Shown: positions 31,552-36,979 of the stretch, piece by piece
Numbering within the stretch: position 1 is the stretch's first letter
How the letters are laid out: the number at the start of each line of letters is the position of its first letter
Source of the DNA: a virus
Virus record (IMG/VR): IMGVR_UViG_3300022693_004340
Span: 1-36,979 of that record
DNA length: 36,979 nt
Reading direction: 5' to 3' (one strand)
Notes under the pieces: generated by a model
Seen by the model: only the letters and a program-made list of their open reading frames with translations
Databases searched by the model: none
What the model was told of the DNA's origin: nothing
Translations under genes and position numbers: made by a program

Positions 31552-32691
31552 ATGTCGCAATATGACTTCGGGGTGATTGACCCCGCAAACACCAGTGGCA
31601 CACAGCTCGCAGAGATTTTGGGCAATTTCCGCGATGCGTTGAACAGCACCCACGGGGGCGCAGCGCGCCCCTCTTACGCCGCCGCCGCACTGATATGGGT
31701 GGACACATCATCGCCAGTTCCGGTTCTGAACTATTTCGACGGTGTCAATGATCGCAAACTGTTCGACATTCGTGCTGCTGGAGCGAGGGTGCCCGATGCC
31801 AGCATGCTGAATGGCAAGGTTTCCGGTGATTTTTTGGCAAAGCGCACCGACATGGTCGCTTGGGCTGTCGGCGCGACGCCACTCATTTTTGCCACAGGTG
31901 CCAATGAGGACAGCTATCATCACGATGACAGCACCAATTCTCATATCTTTCGCAGCGATGCGACGACCGGAGATATGGACGATTTGGGGACGTCTCGCGT
32001 CAAAGCCGCCTTCGCTGACTTTAGAGAATGGCGGCACGCTGAAGGTCTGAAGGTGGGCCAGTTGAGCGGTGTGTACGGCATCAGTATTGGAACGGATGCA
32101 AACGGACAGGAAAACTCCGGGCGTTTGTTTTTTGAGAGCACCACAAGTAATTGGGCTATTGTAAATTGGGATGGTGATCTCGGGTTTGCGTCAGGTGGGT
32201 CGTATGGATCGGTCACTGGGCCAACCGTAATCCGTCTTCATGCGGACGGAGCCATCAGCGCCACGCGCGTCACAGGTGCTTGGGTCGCTACCAATTCCGA
32301 AGCCAAAGCCGGAACCAATAACGACCAAGTCATGACACCACTGCGCACTGCGAATAGCATCGCAGCAAATCAGGCGGTGAGAGCTTGGGTCAACTTCGAT
32401 GGCACCGGCACCCCGACCATCCGAGATGCTCACAATGTCACGTCGATCACCGACAATGGCACCGGTGACTACACCGTGAACTTCACCACGGCATTCAGCG
32501 ATACCAACTACATTATGCACTCAGGGGCAGTGCGGGCTGATGACAACACCATCGGTATGGCGGCTCTCATGGGGGGCTATCACTCCGCCCTGACCGGAAA
32601 GCTGACCGGATCTTGCCGCATCCGCACCGGCCCAACAACGACCGTGGCCGGTGCAGATCTCCAAAACATCTATGTCGCCTTTATTGCGTGA
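31552..32691 (+). CDS. Tail fibre protein
   Basis: A 379-residue tail fibre-like protein, likely trimeric and receptor-binding. The N-terminal region (about 1-85) attaches to the tip with a typical ALNSTHGGAARPSYAAAA segment; the middle is Gly/Thr-rich beta structure, and the C-terminal FDGTGTPTIRDAHNVTSITD module is the known end of many phage fibres. AGGAG six bases before the ATG fixes the start. It is followed by two fibre-assembly-like genes. Confidence 0.85.
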   Translation: MSQYDFGVIDPANTSGTQLAEILGNFRDALNSTHGGAARPSYAAAALIWVDTSSPVPVLNYFDGVNDRKLFDIRAAGARVPDASMLNGKVSGDFLAKRTDMVAWAVGATPLIFATGANEDSYHHDDSTNSHIFRSDATTGDMDDLGTSRVKAAFADFREWRHAEGLKVGQLSGVYGISIGTDANGQENSGRLFFESTTSNWAIVNWDGDLGFASGGSYGSVTGPTVIRLHADGAISATRVTGAWVATNSEAKAGTNNDQVMTPLRTANSIAANQAVRAWVNFDGTGTPTIRDAHNVTSITDNGTGDYTVNFTTAFSDTNYIMHSGAVRADDNTIGMAALMGGYHSALTGKLTGSCRIRTGPTTTVAGADLQNIYVAFIA

Positions 32692-32701
32692 GGATCACTC
32701 C

Positions 32702-33025
32702 ATGACTGACAAACGTATCGTCTACCAGAATGATGAGGGCGGGATTTGCGTTCTCATCCCATGGCTCGGGTCTGGTCTCACGGTTGAGGAGATCGCAGCC
32801 AAGGATGTCCCACACGGCAGGCCCTTCAAGATCCTGGATGCTGCTGATGTGCCGACCGATCGCTCAGGTCGTGATCTCTGGGCCGTCGATGAGGCGGATC
32901 TGACCGATGGCGTGGGTGCCGATTATGGCGTCGGGTCAAAGAAGCCCTTTGTGATGCCCGAGCCGCCTGAAGACGAAGCGGTTGAGGAAGAGCCCGCCGC
33001 CCCAGAAGAGGAACCCGTCACATGA
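32702..33025 (+). CDS. Probable tail fibre assembly protein
   Basis: A 107-residue acidic protein with the start MTDKRIVYQNDEGGICVLIP, the same shape as small fibre-associated proteins that follow fibre genes. A Glu/Pro-rich tail (about 85-107) is disordered. GAGG eight bases before the ATG supports the start. ATGA overlap with the DUF4376-like gene argues for joint function as a fibre chaperone pair. Confidence 0.7.
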   Translation: MTDKRIVYQNDEGGICVLIPWLGSGLTVEEIAAKDVPHGRPFKILDAADVPTDRSGRDLWAVDEADLTDGVGADYGVGSKKPFVMPEPPEDEAVEEEPAAPEEEPVT

Positions 33026-33402
33026 GCATTATCTCGATCAGGCCGAAAACCCCAACAGGCGCAGATGTGAATGCAGAGCGCGACCGGCGGCTGCATATGC
33101 AGCCCTTCACCGTGACGGGGTACAATGCAACCATTGTGGTCGAAGGGGACGCATCGGACCGGCAGAACCTGTTGGCGCTTGGCACAATCGCTCAGGGGAT
33201 GATCGAGGCTGGCAATACCGACCTGATGCAATACCGCGATGGCGCAAATGTGGTTCACGCGCTCACACCCGCCCAGATGCATGAACTCTGGATGAAGGGG
33301 GCCGCGTTGATCTCTGCTGTCTCGCGCGCGTCGTGGGTACTGAAGGATGATCCGAACGGGATCCCCGCAGACTTCGCGGAGGATAGCTATTGGCCCGCGT
33401 GA
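33022..33402 (+). CDS. DUF4376-like fibre assembly protein
   Basis: A 126-residue protein of the DUF4376 type: VNAERDRRLHMQPFTVTGYN followed by the QNLLALGTIAQGMI helix and VVHALTPAQMHELW. Such domains occur in tail-fibre-assembly proteins. Coupled to the preceding gene by four bases; together they probably help fold or mount the fibre. Confidence 0.8.
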   Translation: MSIISIRPKTPTGADVNAERDRRLHMQPFTVTGYNATIVVEGDASDRQNLLALGTIAQGMIEAGNTDLMQYRDGANVVHALTPAQMHELWMKGAALISAVSRASWVLKDDPNGIPADFAEDSYWPA

Positions 33403-33458
33403 TCGTTCTAGGTTCGGCACCGCACCTCTTCCCTTTAACGCCAGTTTGAGAGCAGCAC

Positions 33459-33785
33459 ATGGCAATGATTGAAAACAGCGACCGTGGGATCACCTTGAAC
33501 AAATCCCTCGCCTGGACCGTGGCCTGCGGTCTGGTTGGCGCAGGGCTTTGGGTCGGCATTCAGGTGGCCACCCTGCGCGGGGAAACCGCTGCCCTCTCGC
33601 AGACCATCAACGGGTTGCGGGTGGATCTCACCGCCTCGGAGGCGCGCCAAGCGGCGCTGACATCGCGGGTGCGGGCCAATGAGACCGCGCTTGCTCGCCA
33701 GGATGAGCGCCTGTCGCTGATCCTTTCCACCCTGAACAAAATCGACAACCGGCTTGAGCGCATGGAGCGCCTGCCGATCCGCTGA
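33459..33785 (+). CDS. Single-span membrane protein with coiled coil
   Basis: A 108-residue protein with one transmembrane segment (about 17-38, LAWTVACGLVGAGLWVGIQV) and then a coiled coil (about 40-100, with repeating LTSRVRANETALARQDERLS). Topology resembles lysis-cassette accessory proteins or host-surface-remodelling proteins. It is the last gene before a terminator, separate from the holin/lysozyme cluster. Function unknown; a role in lysis or superinfection exclusion is only positional inference. Confidence 0.72.
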   Translation: MAMIENSDRGITLNKSLAWTVACGLVGAGLWVGIQVATLRGETAALSQTINGLRVDLTASEARQAALTSRVRANETALARQDERLSLILSTLNKIDNRLERMERLPIR

Positions 33786-33812
33786 TCCCCTCGAAATTTG
33801 AACACACCCAAA

Positions 33813-33831
33813 GCCCGCCTGCGGGCCTTTT
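33813..33831 (+). terminator. Intrinsic terminator before the lysis genes
   Basis: GCCCG, loop CCTG, CGGGC (33813-33826) and then TTTT (33828-33831). It separates the fibre and coiled-coil genes from the lysozyme gene, whose ribosome binding site follows directly, so lysis genes either need readthrough or their own signal. Confidence 0.7.
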
Positions 33832-33849
33832 CCTGTTGGAGGAATGACT

Positions 33850-34629
33850 ATGCCTGATAAAAAATTGCTTGATGAAAAATGGCGCTGGCTCGCCTCGAGT
33901 TCTTACACGGCGCTGGCCTTTTATGCGCTCGCCGCGATCACATTGGCCCCGGATCTGATCTATCTGGCCACCGGGATTGATACCAATCCCCGCGTCTGGT
34001 CGTTCCTGCAGCTTTGGACCATTCTGCTGGGCATCGTCGGCAGGCTGGTTCTGCAACCGCGTGAAGGCGCATTGCGTCGTCGCATCATTCTCGGTGCCGT
34101 GCTCCTCGGGACTATCATCGTCGCAGCGCAGGCCATGGCGCAAACCACAGCGCGCCAGACGATGCAGGTGCTTGTTCCCCATGTCATCAAATGGGAAGGA
34201 GCGCACCGCTGCAAGGATGCGCCGCAAATGCATTGCGCGTATCTCGATATCGTGGGCGTGCCGACTGTGTGTTTCGGGGAGACCCAAGGCATCAAGCTCG
34301 GTGATCGCTTCACCGACCGGCAATGCCGCGAGATGCTTGATCGTCGCTTGTCTGATGACTACCGCGCGGGCCTGCATCGGTACTTCACGCCTGTCACCAT
34401 TGCGACCCGTCTGACGCCGGAGCGGGACGCCGCCTATGTGTCGCTCGCCTACAATGTCGGAATCCGTGGGGCTGGCCGGTCCACCGCCACCCGGCGTTTG
34501 AATGCGGGTAACATTGCGGGCGGATGCCAGGCGTTGACGTGGTGGAACAAAGCCGGGGGCCGAATGCTGCGTGGCCTCGTGCGCCGCCGGTCAGCGGAAT
34601 ACACGCTCTGCATGGAGGGCGCGGCATGA
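33850..34629 (+). CDS. Membrane-anchored GH24 lysozyme (holin-like N-terminus)
   Basis: A 259-residue lysis enzyme. The N-terminus has three hydrophobic segments (about 20-41, 50-68, 79-97), followed by a muramidase domain of glycoside hydrolase family 24. Catalytic triad-type residues are E116 (IKWEGAHRC), D133 (YLDIVGVPT) and T139. In T4/lambda-type enzymes E and D are nine residues apart; here 17, because of an insertion flanked by Cys121 and Cys129. Further cysteines (141, 159) could form regulatory disulphides as in SAR endolysins. GGAGGA six bases before this ATG decides the start. ATGA overlap with the next membrane protein. Confidence 0.88.
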   Translation: MPDKKLLDEKWRWLASSSYTALAFYALAAITLAPDLIYLATGIDTNPRVWSFLQLWTILLGIVGRLVLQPREGALRRRIILGAVLLGTIIVAAQAMAQTTARQTMQVLVPHVIKWEGAHRCKDAPQMHCAYLDIVGVPTVCFGETQGIKLGDRFTDRQCREMLDRRLSDDYRAGLHRYFTPVTIATRLTPERDAAYVSLAYNVGIRGAGRSTATRRLNAGNIAGGCQALTWWNKAGGRMLRGLVRRRSAEYTLCMEGAA

Positions 34630-34895
34630 TCTATGCATTGATCGCGTTTGCGCTCGCCCAGCTCGCGGACATCGTCACCACCACCAAGGCCCTGAAATCC
34701 GGCGGAACCCGTGAGGCAAACCCCGTGGTGCGCTGGATCATGGATCGGTTTGGCCGAGGCTGGATTGTCCTGAAGGTCGTGGTCTCAGGTGGGGGAGCGT
34801 TTTTGCTCTGGAACGCCGGTTTTGAATTCGGGATCTGGGCCATGGCAGCGATTACCGTGTGGGTCGCCTATCGCAACATGCGGTTTGTCAAATGA
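34626..34895 (+). CDS. Small membrane protein (DUF5658-like), possible holin
   Basis: An 89-residue hydrophobic protein with three likely membrane segments (about 2-14, 43-59, 63-80). LADIVTTTKALKSGGTREAN followed by a proline-less PVVRWIM region is the DUF5658-like signature. The place between lysozyme and spanins makes a holin or pinholin role plausible. It is coupled by four-base overlaps to both neighbours. Confidence 0.75.
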   Translation: MIYALIAFALAQLADIVTTTKALKSGGTREANPVVRWIMDRFGRGWIVLKVVVSGGGAFLLWNAGFEFGIWAMAAITVWVAYRNMRFVK

Positions 34896-35173
34896 ACCGG
34901 TTCGCGATCTCTGCTGCAGTCGCTCTCGCCTTGGTCACTGGCAGTTTGGTGATTGGGTATCACCGGGGAGCAGCTGACTGCCGCGCCGCCCATCGACAAG
35001 AAAAACTGCGACAGATCGAGGCGGGCCGCAAACTTGACGCAGCCCGGATCGCAGTGGAGCGCGCGCGCTACACCCTATCCCGACAACTAGAGGAGAAAGC
35101 CTATGCGGACCCTGTTAGCGTGCCTCAGTGCCTCGGTCCTAAGCGGGTGCTTCGGCTCAACAGCCTTCGTTGA
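34892..35173 (+). CDS. Rz: Inner-membrane spanin subunit (Rz-like)
   Basis: A 93-residue protein with an N-terminal membrane anchor (about 4-25, FAISAAVALALVTGSLVIGY) and a periplasmic charged helical region (KLRQIEAGRKLDAARIAVER). This is i-spanin architecture: it would span the periplasm and contact the outer-membrane lipoprotein to fuse membranes at lysis. The o-spanin gene begins within its last third in another frame. Family sequence is weakly conserved, so the call is on topology and arrangement. Confidence 0.82.
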   Translation: MNRFAISAAVALALVTGSLVIGYHRGAADCRAAHRQEKLRQIEAGRKLDAARIAVERARYTLSRQLEEKAYADPVSVPQCLGPKRVLRLNSLR

Positions 35174-35330
35174 AAGCGCAGATCCCTGCGCGCGTCCCGT
35201 GGCTATTCCAGAGCGTTGGCTTTCAGACCAAGAGGTGGAGATCCTCTGGTCACGCGACCGACGCGAGCTGCTGAACTGTGGCGGTAAGGTGGAGGTGTTG
35301 AGTGGTAGACCGCCTGCCTCTACCTTGTAA
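35103..35330 (+). CDS. Rz1: Outer-membrane spanin lipoprotein (Rz1-like)
   Basis: A 75-residue lipoprotein with signal sequence and a lipobox ending LSGC (Cys16), so it would be anchored in the outer membrane after cleavage before Cys16. It starts inside the Rz gene in a different frame and overlaps it by 71 bases, the embedded Rz1 arrangement. AGGAG eight bases before the ATG supports the start. It contains a Cys-Pro-rich mature region (DPCARPVAIPERW), typical of Rz1. Confidence 0.82.
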   Translation: MRTLLACLSASVLSGCFGSTAFVESADPCARPVAIPERWLSDQEVEILWSRDRRELLNCGGKVEVLSGRPPASTL

Positions 35331-35359
35331 AGCGGCGCAGTGTTCGTTATTTGTTCTTC

Positions 35360-35593
35360 ATGCGTGTTAAGGACTACCCTCTGCCCACAGTCGAAATCGC
35401 TTGCAAACACTGCAAGCGACGTGGCCGATATAGCCTCGATCGGTTTGTTGAGATAGTGGGCGGAGAGACCTTGCTGCCGTGGGCGCTCCACATCATTTCA
35501 CAGGACTGCCCCGAAGATCGTCCCAGCCCGCGCAATCTGGATGGCAAGTGCAACCCCTATTATGCGCAAGATTGGGCGCGCGCCGTGAAGTGA
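35360..35593 (+). CDS. Small zinc-ribbon-like protein
   Basis: A 77-residue protein with IACKHCKRRGRYSLDRFVEI, a CxxC pair, and further cysteines near 48 and 63, consistent with a zinc site. No ribosome binding site is clear, and an in-frame TTG lies three codons upstream. It is the last rightward gene; a short GAGGC/GCCTC hairpin overlaps its stop. Possibly a small regulator. Function unknown. Confidence 0.65.
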   Translation: MRVKDYPLPTVEIACKHCKRRGRYSLDRFVEIVGGETLLPWALHIISQDCPEDRPSPRNLDGKCNPYYAQDWARAVK

Positions 35594-35606
35594 GGCTGAT
35601 GCCTCC

Positions 35607-35906
35607 TTAACTGGATGGGGGTAGATTGGAGGGGAACGATAGTACTTCCGCCGAACTTCGCGCTCCACCCTTCATCTTACGCCACCGGTCAGCTGCATCC
35701 AGATCGCCTTCTTCATCCGAGGCCTTGGCAAAACCTTCGAAGAATTGGTCCAGCTCGGCCCGATCAAACACACGGTCCCGCACCAGTATCAATTCAAGTA
35801 CCGTTACGTATTCACGCAACGCAGAAAGGTCGCGAGCCTGCCTATTCAACTCATCTTTAAGGACTTTAACTGACACACGCCAATCATTTGCTTCCAACTC
35901 AGTCAT
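35607..35906 (-). CDS. Small coiled-coil protein at prophage right end
   Basis: A 99-residue protein with an N-terminal coiled coil (VLKDELNRQARDLSALREYV) and an acidic middle. AGGAG nine bases before the ATG supports the start. It is convergent with the late operon and coupled in order with three other leftward genes, so it likely belongs to a separate transcription unit. Not recognised. Confidence 0.62.
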   Translation of the reverse strand: MTELEANDWRVSVKVLKDELNRQARDLSALREYVTVLELILVRDRVFDRAELDQFFEGFAKASDEEGDLDAADRWRKMKGGARSSAEVLSFPSNLPPSS

Positions 35907-35918
35907 AAAACCCTGCTC

Positions 35919-36089
35919 CTATTCTGGATTGATCGTGACACGGTCATCGCAGCAATGGCGCCATACCCCGTTACGAAGAATGAAAGTGCCGATGGCGGTG
36001 CATATCACCCCGTCCCGGCGCTCACAGATGTTCGGGCGAGCACCGTCCCAGCCGTGACCTTTGGGCGCTGCAACTGTGACGTAATGCAT
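35919..36089 (-). CDS. Small cysteine-rich protein
   Basis: A 56-residue protein starting MHYVTVAAPKGHGWDGARPN with cysteines at about 22, 30, 47 and 48 (ICERRDG, VICTA, RHCCDD), which could bind a metal. An excellent AAGGAG seven bases before the ATG, and a stop 13 bases before the next gene's start, indicate a real gene within this leftward set. Function unknown. Confidence 0.65.
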   Translation of the reverse strand: MHYVTVAAPKGHGWDGARPNICERRDGVICTAIGTFILRNGVWRHCCDDRVTINPE

Positions 36090-36100
36090 CGCCTCGCTCC

Positions 36101-36703
36101 TTAGTTGGATTCTTCACCAAATATGGCACTGATACTTCCGCAGTCTACCATAGAGGAGTTTCCGCCTTGGGCCCCGAGGTTACCAGTAGATGAGTGATTT
36201 ACGATTTTAGCAAACTCGCATTGATTGATATTTAGTTGCTGAACAGCCTTGGCGGCTTCAAGTGACTTTGCAGTAACGTTTTCTATTGAAATCAAAACTT
36301 TGCCCAACTGATCTAACACTTCTTCAATCCTGAGACCGGTAGAGCTGTTCATCGCCACACCACTTGTAATTTTCGCTCTTTCGGAAACGGCGCGCTCCAG
36401 ATCCTCATAAAGGGAGCTGATTTCACGTCGAGCCAATTTCAATTCCAAAATGGTGTTCTCGTTACGAAGATCTGCTTCGCGCAGATCCCCTCTGATAGCT
36501 TCAACACCTTGGACAGCACTAAGTACTGTTAGAATCGGTAACACAACCTGCGCGAAGAGAATTGCATTTTGCTTCCGCGTCGACCCGTCTTTCTTAGGTG
36601 CATAAAGATGCAACAAAACTGGAACCGCTGCAGATGTTACTATGAGAGCGACGGTAAGAGGATCTCCAATCAAATATCGAACAAAAGTTAATTCCAAACC
36701 CAT
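36101..36703 (-). CDS. Membrane protein with coiled coil, lysogenic-conversion candidate
   Basis: A 200-residue protein with two hydrophobic segments (about 15-33 and 49-66) and then a long coiled-coil region (about 70-110; LKLARREISSLYEDLERAVS). The C-terminal part is Ser/Gly/Asn-rich. AAGGAG ten bases before the ATG fixes the start; a TTG nine codons upstream lacks a site. Lower GC than the structural genes, plus orientation against the late operon, suggests acquired cargo. The function is not recognised; a membrane sensor or defence role is speculative. Confidence 0.68.
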   Translation of the reverse strand: MGLELTFVRYLIGDPLTVALIVTSAAVPVLLHLYAPKKDGSTRKQNAILFAQVVLPILTVLSAVQGVEAIRGDLREADLRNENTILELKLARREISSLYEDLERAVSERAKITSGVAMNSSTGLRIEEVLDQLGKVLISIENVTAKSLEAAKAVQQLNINQCEFAKIVNHSSTGNLGAQGGNSSMVDCGSISAIFGEESN

Positions 36704-36730
36704 GAGAACCTTACTCCTTTTTTTGGACAA

Positions 36731-36979
36731 CTACACTGCCAGCAACACAGCTCCGCCCAGTTTCTTTCCGTTGGCCTTACTCCCGTAGGAATGGTGCAAA
36801 CGAATCACGCGAAACTGGGTTTCTGAGTTATCTGGGACATAGACGCTTTCTATCTTGGCGCGCCGGAAGGATTTTTCGATCTCGGCGAATGCGGCGGCAA
36901 CATTCTCAAACTCACCTAATTCTCTGTACAAGTTTCCAGACTGCCGTACCAATGTTGCAACGACAGGCCCCTGAGGCAA
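36731..36979 (-). CDS. Partial leftward gene at window edge
   Basis: At least 82 residues, ending at a TAG and continuing past the window. It reads FENVAAAFAEIEKSFRRAKI, then an acidic/polar part and SYGSKANGKKLGGAVLL. The start is unknown: an in-frame TTG at the edge may be chance. It is directly upstream of the membrane-coiled-coil gene (27 bases) and may be its operon partner. Confidence 0.5.
   Translation of the reverse strand: MPQGPVVATLVRQSGNLYRELGEFENVAAAFAEIEKSFRRAKIESVYVPDNSETQFRVIRLHHSYGSKANGKKLGGAVLLAV

Noticed and set aside
35594-35606. Terminator at the convergent junction of late and right-end genes
   Set aside because: The GAGGC/GCCTC stem has only five pairs and no T-run, so it is mentioned only with the gene.
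1-36979. CRISPR array, diversity-generating retroelement, insertion sequence or tRNA gene
   Set aside because: No regularly spaced repeats, reverse transcriptase, transposase or tRNA cloverleaf was recognised anywhere in the window.

Overview
The window holds one flanking chromosomal gene, an RND efflux periplasmic adaptor on the minus strand, followed by an almost complete temperate-phage genome that starts at about 1.3 kb and runs past the right edge. Base composition, the start signals and the protein families (GTA-gp10-like tail chaperone, DUF5658-like membrane protein, short XRE regulators) suggest an alphaproteobacterium of the Rhodobacterales / Roseobacter group. This assignment is inference from family resemblance; no rRNA or other marker gene is present.

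Left arm (1.3-5.5 kb, leftward): tyrosine integrase, a small excisionase-like DNA-binding protein, a large ParB-fold protein and two small early proteins. A strong hairpin terminator separates the two small genes from parB. The immunity region (5.5-7.0 kb) is built like that of lambda. A short XRE repressor and a membrane-protein gene lie between two operator pairs that share the consensus ATAGGAGTTNNATCCTAT. Each pair contains a promoter: leftward at 5.5 kb and rightward at 6.74 kb in front of a Cro-like gene.

Replication and control (7.0-14.05 kb): small regulators, a leftward island of two small coiled-coil genes around a perfect hairpin, a 329-bp non-coding stretch with four consecutive hairpins, then a tightly overlapping rightward operon. 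This operon encodes a ParB-like protein, a Toprim-type primase-like protein and a P-loop replication ATPase. After it comes a cluster of 11 GTAAC/GTTAC repeats, a candidate replication origin, and then a NusG/RfaH paralogue that probably switches on the late operon by antitermination.

Late genes (14.2-35.6 kb, rightward, mostly with 1-11 nt overlaps): HNH nuclease, small and large terminase, portal, S49 prohead protease, HK97-fold capsid, head-tail connectors, tail tube, tail chaperones, tape measure, a lambda-like tail tip ending in a J-type host-specificity protein, tail fibre and fibre-assembly proteins, then lysis genes (membrane-anchored GH24 lysozyme, small membrane protein, nested Rz/Rz1 spanins). 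This is the plan of a cos-type siphovirus.

Right end (35.6-37.0 kb, leftward): four small genes, two or more with lower GC, read against the late operon. They are candidates for lysogenic-conversion or defence cargo. No right attachment site could be identified, so the prophage probably ends beyond the window.
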